35,598 bases of DNA. It comes from JAAYBY01 sp964465385. Its GTDB lineage: Bacteria; Bacillota; Clostridia; Saccharofermentanales; UBA5734. The translations under genes were made by a program, and so were the position numbers. Positions 1 to 7,184 of the stretch are shown here, one piece after another. The stretch lies in assembly GCA_964465385.1 (NCBI GenBank), contig CAYXIM010000006.1, positions 1-35,598 of the forward strand. Reading direction: 5' to 3'. Under the pieces are notes generated by a model. That model ran no database searches and was not told the origin of the DNA. It was given only the letters and a program-made list of their open reading frames with translations. The number at the start of each line of letters is the position of its first letter. Position 1 is the stretch's first letter.

Positions 1-829
1 TGCCAGTTATCTGCCTCCCCCCTATTTCCACCAGCAACTCCTGTTTTCTGTAACATTTAGGGAAACCCTCGAATATATCCAGACTATTCTCATCTTTGGC
101 ACTGATCTCCCAGACTAGACAGGCTGCCTTAGCGCCTGGTCTCCATTCTATATTGGCGTAAAACGGCATGGTAAGTTGCCAGTCCTTGATAAAAGTAGGG
201 CCGATCAGTCTAGCATCCGAACATCTTCTTTTCATCTGCTCCTGGTTCATGTTACTGCCATAGGCAAGATACAGCCTCTTTTCCGGCTTCAAAGCAGTGA
301 CTAACCCCTGCCATTCTTGCTTGTAATCCTCTCCCCAGTGTCCTATGCTTCGCCTTCTGGACAGATTTTCGGTTAAGCGATGGACATGATTATGTACCAT
401 CAGGTGGAATTCCGGACTAAAACCTGTCTGCTCTTTAAGAAAGTGCGGTAAGCCACCTTTGATGAATATTTTCAAGCTGTCAATCAGAGCGGACTCAGCT
501 TCGTAACCGTGCCCGGCAAATTTGGTTTTGGCAGAGAAAGCCAGAGCTCTTTTTAAACTGTCAGTCGCTTCCTCATTGCCTGCCAGATACTCACGCATTA
601 AAATAGCTGCGACCAGATAGGTTGGCCGGTCTATGAAGTCAATTCTTGCTTCACTAGGTAATCCTTTTGCTTCAATTAGGCCGAAAGAACCATCCACTTG
701 CTGAAAGTCCAGCAGACTGGCGATAGTCAGTGAAGACTCTTCTTGGTTCAACAGTTTTTCCAGTTCTTTGATAATTTCGAACAGCTTAGAAAAATCTGGC
801 CTCTGTGAATTTTGTTTTCTTAATTCCAT
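1..829 (-). CDS. Gamma-glutamylcyclotransferase (AIG2/GGCT-fold) protein with an extra N-terminal domain, 3' end cut by window edge
   Basis: An uninterrupted frame of 276 codons starts at ATG 829-827, preceded by a GGAGG site at about 838-845, and runs off the window edge, so the C-terminus is missing. From about residue 190 it reads LYLAYGSNMN, the YGSN signature of the gamma-glutamylcyclotransferase/AIG2 fold, followed by fold-typical stretches (RLIGPTFIKDW, then LDIFEGFP). Family members cyclise gamma-glutamyl amino acids or gamma-glutamylamines to 5-oxoproline; the substrate cannot be told here, and the catalytic Glu should lie near EGFP. The first 190 residues are not part of that fold. 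They include LLDFQQVDGSFGL, which resembles the QxxDGSxG repeat of terpenoid-cyclase/prenyltransferase alpha-toroids, but only one such repeat is visible. The gene lies 79 bp downstream of the HTH regulator on the same strand and may be co-transcribed with it. Confidence is high for the C-terminal domain and low for the N-terminal one. Confidence 0.8.
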   Translation of the reverse strand, partial: MELRKQNSQRPDFSKLFEIIKELEKLLNQEESSLTIASLLDFQQVDGSFGLIEAKGLPSEARIDFIDRPTYLVAAILMREYLAGNEEATDSLKRALAFSAKTKFAGHGYEAESALIDSLKIFIKGGLPHFLKEQTGFSPEFHLMVHNHVHRLTENLSRRRSIGHWGEDYKQEWQGLVTALKPEKRLYLAYGSNMNQEQMKRRCSDARLIGPTFIKDWQLTMPFYANIEWRPGAKAACLVWEISAKDENSLDIFEGFPKCYRKQELLVEIGGRQITG

Positions 830-908
830 TGCTATTTCCTCCCTGATTTTTTCTTGCTTTAATTTTATGAAAAGTAGGCGAAGAAAAACATACAATGAAA
901 TTTCCGCT

Positions 909-1562
909 TTATTTATAGTCTAGATTGGTCCAGTCAATAACTGTCCCGGCGGAACCAATCCATTCTTTCTTTCCCTCTTTGGTTTTAATTCTGTAATTGT
1001 TGTCGTTAAAATCAAGCAACCTGGCTTCCTCAGTAAATTGTTCATCTTCGCGGTTGCGAAAGGTAATTTTTATATACTTACCGCTTTTCAGCCACATTAA
1101 CAACTTGTAATCTTTATTCTTTTTAAAAGCCTCTTCCTCTAAAAAATTGATGGCATCTTCTTTATCATATTCATTTGTCAGGTGATGTTTGATCATCTCT
1201 TCTGCATAATTAGTAATCTGGCCGTAAACCTGTTTGAATATACTTTCATAAATATCGCCGCCATTTCCGGCAAAATTTGCTTCAAGCAGCTTAAGCAACA
1301 TGAGCAGCTCGCTTAAATTCAAGGCCAGCATAAGAGGATGGATGGTTGAAATGTGATGGTGCTTCTGCGAACCGGGGTGCCTTGATTCAGCTTTTATCTT
1401 TGTGCCAAAGAAATCCATCCCCATCCTTAATTTGTCTATATCAGATCTGATTGTCCTCTCATCCACTTGGAAATATTCCGCCAGTTCTCCAGTTCGCATC
1501 TCTTTCTCGTGTAGGAGTTTTATGATCTTCAGGGCCCTTTGGGCAGGTTCAAGATTTTTCAT
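909..1562 (-). CDS. DeoR/WYL-like helix-turn-helix transcriptional regulator
   Basis: The 217-residue protein begins with a winged-helix domain of the HTH_11/DeoR kind (residues about 5-55): RALKIIKLLHEKEMRTGELA is followed by a recognition helix VDERTIRSDIDKLR. A helical middle part (about 75-150) leads to a C-terminal beta-rich segment (KYIKITFRNRED, then LLDFNDNNYRIKTKEG) that resembles the WYL-type ligand-sensing barrel, though no W-Y-L triad is seen. It is shorter than typical WYL regulators (about 300 residues). ATG 1562-1560 is preceded by GGAGGTGT. It probably acts as a DNA-binding regulator of the downstream GGCT-domain gene or itself; target and effector are unknown. Confidence 0.75.
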   Translation of the reverse strand: MKNLEPAQRALKIIKLLHEKEMRTGELAEYFQVDERTIRSDIDKLRMGMDFFGTKIKAESRHPGSQKHHHISTIHPLMLALNLSELLMLLKLLEANFAGNGGDIYESIFKQVYGQITNYAEEMIKHHLTNEYDKEDAINFLEEEAFKKNKDYKLLMWLKSGKYIKITFRNREDEQFTEEARLLDFNDNNYRIKTKEGKKEWIGSAGTVIDWTNLDYK

Positions 1563-1999
1563 TACAAGACACCTCCAAGGTATCAGCCAAATACTACTAC
1601 TTAGTTGCGCTTTTATTGTATCATGGCTGACATCTATAGCTGACCTGGGATTTACATTTGCATTCTGATGTAGTGAAAAACTGAACTAGTGTTTTAAGTT
1701 CGAGTGCTTTTCCCAATATGCATCCTATATGCTCTGCAAGCGGTAGAATGAAAATGTTAGTCAGCTCATTCTGACGCTGTTTTTAAAGCTGACTTGTCGG
1801 CTGATACATCAATATGAAAGAAGAAAAGAAAGGGCTAGGCTGGTCATGACAATGATTTGGTATAATCGTCATACATGCGTTATTTATATCAGCAAGCCTT
1901 GAGGTGATGTATAGGCCTTCTTTGATGCTTATGATAGACAAGCATTACCCGGCACACTGATTTTTCCGTCGTTGACACAATGAAAGGATCAATCTCAAT
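1563..1999. other. Intergenic region between divergent genes
   Basis: No credible coding frame was found on either strand. The stretch is AT-rich and separates the minus-strand HTH regulator from the plus-strand DUF503 gene, so it must hold two divergent promoters. One plus-strand extended -10 is visible at 1858-1866. No clear operator or hairpin was found. Confidence 0.6.
1858..1866 (+). promoter_or_regulatory. Extended -10 promoter element for the DUF503 gene
   Basis: TGGTATAAT matches the TGn-TATAAT extended -10 perfectly. No good -35 hexamer is found 17 bp upstream, which is usual for this class. It would start transcription near 1873, leaving a leader of about 125 nt before the DUF503 start. 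The same TTTGGTATAAT string recurs, on the minus strand, before the tRNA-like gene near 20940. Confidence 0.5.
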
Positions 2000-2281
2000 A
2001 TGATTATTGCAGCGGCGACCATTAAGCTTCATGCACTGTGGGTCCGTTCTTTAAAAGAGAAGCGTATGGTGGTAAAAAGCTTAATTGCTAAAACCAAGAA
2101 CAAATTCAATGTTTCAATTGCCGAGACAGACGAGCAGGATACACACCAGACGATTGTGCTTGGGTTGGCTTGTGTTTCTGGCACTGTAACGCATGTTGAC
2201 AGTATGCTTGACGCGATACTGTTGTTTATTGAGAGCAATACTGATGCTGAAATCATTGATGTGCAGCGCGAAATCAGATAA
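2000..2281 (+). CDS. DUF503 / YlxP-like protein
   Basis: A 93-residue protein matching the DUF503 (YlxP) family in length and pattern: an N-terminal beta strand, the near-invariant SLKEKRMVVKSLIAK segment (residues 18-32), then FNVSIAETDEQD, VLGLACVS and a C-terminal helix-strand ending in DAEIIDVQREI. Family members are small dimeric proteins of uncertain function, usually in the nusA-infB-rbfA translation cluster and suggested to act around ribosome maturation or RNA binding. Here it stands alone, outside that cluster. The ATG start has AAAGGA about 12 bp upstream, a slightly long spacing. Confidence 0.85.
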   Translation: MIIAAATIKLHALWVRSLKEKRMVVKSLIAKTKNKFNVSIAETDEQDTHQTIVLGLACVSGTVTHVDSMLDAILLFIESNTDAEIIDVQREIR

Positions 2282-2384
2282 ACAGCCACTTTTAATTTTG
2301 ATCTAACATCTCAAACAAATCTTGCTTGTTTCTGGCAGAATAGGAACACACGACAAAATGAAACAGGCAAACAGTTGCGGCGGA

Positions 2385-2439
2385 AATGAAGGGAGCCTTA
2401 ATTTTCCCAACAAGCAAGGAAACCGTCCGAAAAAAGACG
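2385..2439. repeat. 55-bp repeat, left copy next to N gap
   Basis: The 55 bases ending at the N run are identical to 2540-2594. The copy begins AATGAAGGGAGC and ends AAAAAAGACG. Exact identity and abutment to the gap on both sides suggest either a k-mer overlap left by the assembler or an unresolved tandem repeat. Confidence 0.95.
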
Positions 2440-2539
2440 NNNNNNNNNNNNNNNNNNNNNNNNNNNNNNNNNNNNNNNNNNNNNNNNNNNNNNNNNNNNN
2501 NNNNNNNNNNNNNNNNNNNNNNNNNNNNNNNNNNNNNNN
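2440..2539. other. Assembly gap of exactly 100 N
   Basis: One hundred ambiguous bases, the default size for a gap of unknown length. Because identical 55-mers flank it, the true distance could be negative (simple overlap), or the gap could hide extra repeat copies. Confidence 0.98.
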
Positions 2540-2594
2540 AATGAAGGGAGCCTTAATTTTCCCAACAAGCAAGGAAACCGTCCGAAAAAAGACG
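2540..2594. repeat. 55-bp repeat, right copy next to N gap
   Basis: Identical over all 55 positions to 2385-2439. It is followed directly by TTATAATACGG, a sequence not present beyond the left copy because the N run intervenes. Confidence 0.95.
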
Positions 2595-2610
2595 TTATAA
2601 TACGGAGAAA

Positions 2611-2648
2611 GAAAAAGGAGAGCGTCTGGATACAAGTATATGGACGCT
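2611..2648 (-). terminator. Probable terminator of the yfhO-like gene
   Basis: On the minus strand AGCGTC (2648-2643) can pair with GACGCT (2626-2621) across a 16-nt loop, followed four bases later by TTTTTC. It begins seven bases after the yfhO-like stop codon. The stem is short and the T-run is offset, so this is tentative. Confidence 0.4.
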
Positions 2649-2654
2649 ATCGGT

Positions 2655-4727
2655 TTAACGCATCTCAAGATGGCTTGCTTCACGCGTTTCGCCCTTGCGC
2701 CTGAGGCCTTTTTCTATCCAAAACCAAGACACCAGCAAGAGAAGGCTGGCACATGAGATCCATAAGCCAAGCCGCTTACCCGGGGTTTCATAGGCCAGTT
2801 CAATCTCATGCTGACCAGCTTTAAGAGGGGCTGCGAGCATATAATCAAAGGCGTTGAAGGTCTTCGTTTCTTGTCCGTCGACTCGAACGATCCAGCCATC
2901 TTCGCCGCCGATGCTGGTCAGCAGCTGGCCATCCTGGTCAAGAGACAGCCTGCCTTTGATTTTGGTGGGTGAACAAGATGTCATGGTCAGAAAACTGACC
3001 CCGTTGCCTGGCTGGCTTTCGTTTAACAATGGTCCAAGCAGGTTTTTGAGCTCTGTTGCCCGGCTGTGCCTGACATCTATATCCGTCAGACAAAAGACAA
3101 GGGGCCAAACAGTTGGGTTTTCATACACAATCAACTGATCCAACTCGTCTCGTTTAATCAGGTTAAGCTCATCAATATCATGAGGCTCCGCTTTGATTTG
3201 AAACAGATAACGGACGCCAAAGAGTGTATTCAGCAGGGCATCAGGCACGTAATCGACGCTGACATTTTTGGCATAGGCATCCATCCCGATATCCTGAAAA
3301 AAGCGGTAGCTGGTGCCGGACATCAAGGAGGAATAGTGACCGATCCCCTGGTAACCATAACGCAGGCCCTGGTTATGGGACGGTTTCAAAAAAGCCATTC
3401 TATAAAAGGCCTCGTCCTGAGCTGCATAGGTCTGTGTGATATCGTGCATATCGGCTTCATAGGCCGTGTAGGTTCGATGGTTTGCTTTCCACGTGTAGGC
3501 CGCCAACGTGACCACGGCGTTTGCCAGCACCTCAATCAGGAGGATGGTTGCGATCACAGCCTTTAATGAGGTTCCTTTTGGTCGCTTCTTCCCTGTCTTT
3601 CCAGGCAGTTGGATCGGAAAAGGGTCTTGCGTGTAAGCACGATAGGCAAGGATCAACAAGACAAAAACAAAGAGAAAACTCTGCCTGGCAGGCAGCTGGT
3701 TGGGAAAATGAAAACCATGCCACAAGTAATCGAAAACATTGACATTGAAAGAAAGGTAAGAGCCCACAGCAAAGCAGGTGAAAGAGAGCCTTTCGCGATG
3801 TGTCCTTTTCCTACGCAGATAAAAAACAACCACCAGGACCACAGCGGTTAAACCACAGTAAAGATTGGCGGCTTCAAAAGCCAGCGAAACCTTTACAAAG
3901 GGAAAAAACTTCAATATGTAGGCCCAAAGTGGGTGGTAGAAACGCACTTGATCCGGGAAATCAGCCTGGGCAGCCAAGGTATGTTTTAAACCCAGGTAGG
4001 TGGGCAACAGGACAAAGGCCACCAGGCCAGCAGACAGTGAAGAAGCGAGGATAAAGCGGACCAGATACTGTAAACGTTTGGCGGTTGACTGCTTGTGGCC
4101 AAAAAGTAAAACCAAAGACCATAAGGCGGCAAACAGACACAAAAAGAAGGACAGGTAAAAATTTGAATACAGGGCACAAGACAACACAGCCACGACCGGT
4201 AGAAAACGTTCTTTTTCCCACATGTGTTGCAGTGCTGCGGCTAAAAGTGGGAGCAAGACCACACAATCCATCCACATGAACTGGTTGATGAAAGCCAGGT
4301 TATAGGCTGACAGCGCGTAGGCCGTGGCGAATACAAAGCTGAAGGGGGAGCGAAAGCCTGTGGTTTGATGGATAAAAAAAGCAAAAGTCAGGCCAGCCAA
4401 ACCAAAGCGCAAGAGAACGATACCGTGGATGCCTTCAATCAGGTGTGTCTGAGGCAGCAGATAGAGCAAGAGCCAAAGGGGGCTGTTTGTGTAATAGGCA
4501 GACTGAGTCACTTGGTTGTAACCCAGCCCTCCCGCAAAAGACCAGTCTGAACGTTCACGCACAAGTTGCCTAAGCATGGGAAAGTACTGGGCGTAAGCGT
4601 CCATGGCCATCAGGTTGCGGTTGCCAAAAGGGGCAATGCCGGATAAGGCAAAAGCGATCAACATGATTGAAAGAGGGACGAAAAAACTGAACATTAACTG
4701 CTCTTTAGCTGCTGATGGCAGGCGCAA
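2655..4727 (-). CDS. yfhO: YfhO-family polytopic membrane protein (GT-C-like glycosyltransferase)
   Basis: A protein of about 690 residues with roughly a dozen hydrophobic segments and a hydrophilic C-terminal third, the YfhO-family layout. Diagnostic stretches are IAPFGNRNLMAMDAYAQYFP after the first membrane segment, the long first extracytoplasmic loop with Asp and Tyr, and the C-terminal beta domain (GEDGWIVRVDGQ, AFDYMLAAPL) followed by a last membrane helix. YfhO proteins in Bacillota act with an undecaprenyl-phosphate glycosyltransferase (CsbB) to decorate lipoteichoic acid or similar polymers outside the membrane; no CsbB homologue is in this window. The frame is open back to a GTG at 4895, and ATG 4763 is also possible. 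I prefer TTG 4727, the only candidate with a good Shine-Dalgarno site (AGAAAGGA, 10 bp upstream) and a short cytoplasmic tail. Two BlaI-type operators lie upstream, so BlaI/BlaR1-like control is inferred. Confidence 0.85.
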   Translation of the reverse strand: MRLPSAAKEQLMFSFFVPLSIMLIAFALSGIAPFGNRNLMAMDAYAQYFPMLRQLVRERSDWSFAGGLGYNQVTQSAYYTNSPLWLLLYLLPQTHLIEGIHGIVLLRFGLAGLTFAFFIHQTTGFRSPFSFVFATAYALSAYNLAFINQFMWMDCVVLLPLLAAALQHMWEKERFLPVVAVLSCALYSNFYLSFFLCLFAALWSLVLLFGHKQSTAKRLQYLVRFILASSLSAGLVAFVLLPTYLGLKHTLAAQADFPDQVRFYHPLWAYILKFFPFVKVSLAFEAANLYCGLTAVVLVVVFYLRRKRTHRERLSFTCFAVGSYLSFNVNVFDYLWHGFHFPNQLPARQSFLFVFVLLILAYRAYTQDPFPIQLPGKTGKKRPKGTSLKAVIATILLIEVLANAVVTLAAYTWKANHRTYTAYEADMHDITQTYAAQDEAFYRMAFLKPSHNQGLRYGYQGIGHYSSLMSGTSYRFFQDIGMDAYAKNVSVDYVPDALLNTLFGVRYLFQIKAEPHDIDELNLIKRDELDQLIVYENPTVWPLVFCLTDIDVRHSRATELKNLLGPLLNESQPGNGVSFLTMTSCSPTKIKGRLSLDQDGQLLTSIGGEDGWIVRVDGQETKTFNAFDYMLAAPLKAGQHEIELAYETPGKRLGLWISCASLLLLVSWFWIEKGLRRKGETREASHLEMR

Positions 4728-4912
4728 GGAAAGGTTTTCCTTTCTTGAGATCAGATTGCCCATGGCTTGGCACCATAAAAAAAGCAAGATCCACCAGACA
4801 CCCGACGTGCGGTGCACACGTGCCTGGGTAAAGGACGGTCGAAAACCATGAGAAGAGGACCCACAAAAACACCCCCACGCGCTTTTAGCGAACACGTTTC
4901 GAAAAACGCATT

Positions 4913-4934
4913 AAAAAAACCAGCTATAAGCTGG
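4913..4934 (-). terminator. Terminator-like hairpin between the operators and the yfhO-like gene
   Basis: On the minus strand CCAGCT-TAT-AGCTGG (6-bp perfect stem, 3-nt loop; 4934-4920) is followed at once by seven T. It can terminate the blaI-blaR1-like transcript, but it also lies downstream of the operator-overlapped promoter and upstream of every yfhO start, so it could act as an attenuator. The stem is short. Confidence 0.5.
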
Positions 4935-4936
4935 AC

Positions 4937-4958
4937 GTAAACTACATCTGTAGTTTAC
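4937..4958. promoter_or_regulatory. BlaI/MecI-type operator 1 (perfect 22-bp dyad)
   Basis: GTAAACTACA-TC-TGTAGTTTAC is a perfect 10-2-10 palindrome with the core ACTACA-n2-TGTAGT typical of BlaI/MecI binding sites. It overlaps the candidate -10 of the minus-strand promoter for the yfhO-like gene. Confidence 0.85.
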
Positions 4959-4981
4959 ATGGGGGGCGGCCACCTAGTCAA
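4952..4981 (-). promoter_or_regulatory. Candidate promoter of the yfhO-like gene, straddled by operators
   Basis: On the minus strand TTGACT (4981-4976) is followed by an 18-bp spacer and TAAACT (4957-4952). The -35 touches operator 2 and the -10 lies inside operator 1, so a bound BlaI-type dimer at either site would block RNA polymerase. The -10 matches the consensus at four of six positions. Confidence 0.5.
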
Positions 4982-4995
4982 CTACAACTGTAGTT
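4980..4995. promoter_or_regulatory. BlaI/MecI-type operator 2
   Basis: AACTACA-AC-TGTAGTT is a perfect 7-2-7 palindrome with the same ACTACA-n2-TGTAGT core as operator 1. It is 39 bp away centre to centre, close to four helical turns. It ends just before the stop codon of the blaR1-like gene (4998-5000). Confidence 0.85.
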
Positions 4996-4997
4996 TA

Positions 4998-6218
4998 TCA
5001 GGGGGCCTCTGTGACATAAGGTGGCATTGTGCCCTGATATGTCATGTCTTCTGAATGTTGCACATAGGTCGTTGTTGCTTCTGGTCGGCGCTGAACCTGC
5101 GTGCCGATCGATTCCGGATCCGGATACGTCTCATCGTAATAGCTGTCGTAGCCGTACACAGCCGTGGTTTCTCCTATTTCCGATTCAAAGAAAGATGGGG
5201 AAAAAAGCTGTCGGCTTTCATTCCATTTCATGGTCTGGGGTAAAAGCAGGGTCAGGGCGAGTAAAGAAACCAACGTGGCTGCGGCTGCCATCAAAGTGAC
5301 GAATGTTCGCCTGGTGCGCGACACGGACAAGGGCTGGATGATGGCCTGCAAACGGTTTTTGACCTGTTTGTGGTCTTGCGACAAGGCCGCCTGGGTCATC
5401 TGGCTGGCCGGTGCTGCGTGTTCAAGCATGTCTAACAGCAGACGGCCATAGTCTTTTTTCTCTTCTGTGCTCATCCCGGCAGTGACCACGCGGTCACAAG
5501 CCTGTTCGCAAAGCTCATCAAGGTGGCGGCTGGCGGCAGCAAAAAGAGGGTTGTAGAAAAAGAAAGCCCGCGTGATTTCAGCCATCAGCTTAACCCACAA
5601 GTCCTTGTGTAAAAGGTGGGTCATTTCATGGCATAAAACCATGTGAAGCCCTTGTCGGGTCAGGGGTTGATCGGGCAGGATTAAAAACCGTTTCCGGTAG
5701 CCAAAAACCAAAGGGGTTTGTGCTGCAGGGTGTTTAACGATCGTCAACGCGGTCAGGGCTCTGGTCACGCGCTTGGGCAATTGAGACACATCGACAGGCA
5801 GGTCATGGAGCGCCCAAGGGCTTGCTTCCAGCAACACCTTGTCGCGAAAATGCATTAACTTGCGACGCGACCGGTAAAGCGCCACACAAGCACCCACAAA
5901 CCAGACTAGAGCCAGCGGCATCACCCATTCATTTCTCAGAAAAAAGGACGAGCTATAAGCCAGGCTGTAAATGCCATCATAGGCAACATAAATGTAACCC
6001 CTGTCGGCAACAGCCGTTATCAGTTGACGAATCAGCAGGTAGATCAGGGGCATCCAGACCAGGGTGTAGCCAATCAGAAACAAGCCTTTCTTGATTCTGG
6101 CATCAATCGATCTGAAAGGTGTTCTTTGCAATAGCGACACGGCAAAAAGGAGCATCATCTGGCCAGGGATCGACCCGATGGTCACCACGAAAAAAAGAGA
6201 TGTGATGTGGTTTAACAT
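4998..6218 (-). CDS. BlaR1/MecR1-like M56-family membrane metallopeptidase without a beta-lactam sensor domain
   Basis: A 406-residue protein: hydrophobic segments near 10-30, 45-65 and 95-115, a cytoplasmic M56 peptidase domain, a last membrane helix (VTLMAAAATLVSLLALTLLL, about 308-328), then about 75 extracytoplasmic residues rich in Glu, Tyr and Thr. The zinc motif HEMTH lies near residues 197-201 (VLCHEMTHLLHKD), with DELCEQACD supplying the downstream acidic ligand. BlaR1 and MecR1 are about 585 residues because of a C-terminal penicillin-binding sensor domain; this one lacks it. By analogy, a signal activates the peptidase, which leads to loss of the repressor. It lies 32 bp downstream of the blaI-like gene, clearly in one operon. 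What it senses is unknown; the short Tyr-rich tail or a partner protein are options. Confidence 0.9.
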   Translation of the reverse strand: MLNHITSLFFVVTIGSIPGQMMLLFAVSLLQRTPFRSIDARIKKGLFLIGYTLVWMPLIYLLIRQLITAVADRGYIYVAYDGIYSLAYSSSFFLRNEWVMPLALVWFVGACVALYRSRRKLMHFRDKVLLEASPWALHDLPVDVSQLPKRVTRALTALTIVKHPAAQTPLVFGYRKRFLILPDQPLTRQGLHMVLCHEMTHLLHKDLWVKLMAEITRAFFFYNPLFAAASRHLDELCEQACDRVVTAGMSTEEKKDYGRLLLDMLEHAAPASQMTQAALSQDHKQVKNRLQAIIQPLSVSRTRRTFVTLMAAAATLVSLLALTLLLPQTMKWNESRQLFSPSFFESEIGETTAVYGYDSYYDETYPDPESIGTQVQRRPEATTTYVQHSEDMTYQGTMPPYVTEAP

Positions 6219-6250
6219 AATAACCTCACGGCAGAGCCATCAAGGTGGCT

Positions 6251-6655
6251 TTATTGCTTCTCCAACCAATCACGCAGGGTGTCAATTTCATCTTGATCCA
6301 GCTTTTCTTGTGCCAGGTAGGCTGCAAAAAAAGCTTTGTTTGAGCCACGAAATTGACGCTTCAAGGTCTGGCGCAGGTGGTCTTCCAGGTAGGCTTCTTC
6401 AGACACCTCAGCTGAAAACAAACGCGTCCTCCCAGGTCCGCCCTGGCGGTCCAAAGACAAAAACCCTTTGTTCACCAGGCGCATCATGAAGGTTGCCACC
6501 GTGTTGTATTTCCATCCTTCTGTCTTTTGAAGATGATCATGCACCTCTTGAACAGAAACAGGCCCACGGATCTGCCAGATGGTCTGCATGATTGTTAATT
6601 CTGATTCAGTGATTTGAAGCGATTGATCTTTTCTGGCATCCGGTTTCTGCGACAA
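6251..6655 (-). CDS. BlaI/MecI/CopY-family transcriptional repressor
   Basis: About 134 residues with the N-terminal winged helix of BlaI/MecI (ITESELTIMQTIW, then VSVQEVHDHLQ and the recognition helix WKYNTVATFMMRLVNKGFL), a basic wing (RQGGPGRTRLFSAEVS) and a C-terminal helical dimerisation part. The frame is also open from GTG 6664, but that codon falls inside the AGGGGGTG ribosome site. TTG 6655-6653 sits six bases beyond it and is preferred. It should bind ACTACA-n2-TGTAGT dyads as a dimer: two perfect ones lie downstream of the operon before yfhO, and one imperfect dyad lies upstream of this gene, implying autoregulation. The neighbouring M56 peptidase would relieve repression. Confidence 0.9.
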   Translation of the reverse strand: MSQKPDARKDQSLQITESELTIMQTIWQIRGPVSVQEVHDHLQKTEGWKYNTVATFMMRLVNKGFLSLDRQGGPGRTRLFSAEVSEEAYLEDHLRQTLKRQFRGSNKAFFAAYLAQEKLDQDEIDTLRDWLEKQ

Positions 6656-6676
6656 AGAAGACACCCCCTATGAGCT

Positions 6677-6690
6677 ACTACAAACATAGT
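6677..6690. promoter_or_regulatory. Imperfect BlaI-type operator upstream of the blaI-like gene
   Basis: ACTACA-AA-CATAGT keeps the left half-site exactly and differs from TGTAGT at two positions in the right half. It lies 22 bp upstream of the preferred blaI start, where it would give weaker autoregulation than the two perfect sites before yfhO. Confidence 0.6.
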
Positions 6691-7184
6691 TTATTCTTTT
6701 TTACATCAACAAGCAAGCGTCATCAGCGGGTAACAGCCTGGCAGCACCCTTGACAGGCAAGTCACACATGCATCAGGCGAAAAGTGAAAGTCTGCAACCA
6801 TGTGTGGTTTGAAAGATACTGTTTGGATTTTCAGTTTCTTGAAAGGGAGAAAATCCAGTTTATATGTTGGCCATAAGATAGAATATGGCGAAAAAACACC
6901 AGCAAAACAAGCTGAAGGCGGGCTTAATGGCTGCGGACGTGATAAAAAGCGTGTCGTTGGTGTATAGTGGTGGTGAAGGGCTGGTTGCCTCCTTAGACAT
7001 ATCTTCTGGTTCGGTGTCCAGCTTTGTGCTGATTGACAGGCTAGCTGCCGCCTTTGTCAGTGAATGCTGTGAAGAGAGACGCTTTTGAGACAACCGCCGT
7101 GGCGCCAAGCCATCTGGGTGCGTTCAAATCAGGCTTTCTCCCACATGTCTGCAGGGCCAAGGTCTAAAAAAGGAGCTGTTTCAC
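6691..7184. other. Intergenic region between divergent genes
   Basis: No convincing gene. Short frames on both strands near 6860-7108 have no ribosome binding site and no family resemblance. CACACATG near 6763 and CATGTGTG near 6800 form a loose inverted repeat with a long loop. The right end carries AGGAG before the lipoprotein start at 7185. Confidence 0.5.

Larger units (their letters stand above)
2282..2654. other. Intergenic region containing an assembly gap
   Basis: This stretch holds an N run, two identical 55-bp flanks and, at its right end, a hairpin that probably terminates the yfhO-like gene. No coding frame is credible; apparent frames through the N run are artefacts. Confidence 0.8.

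Noticed and set aside
2303..2683. Frames reading through the N run on both strands
   Set aside because: They exist only because the N run is translated as unknown residues.
6860..7108. Overlapping short frames on both strands between blaI-like and the lipoprotein gene
   Set aside because: No ribosome binding site, no recognisable motif, and each is the mirror of the other.
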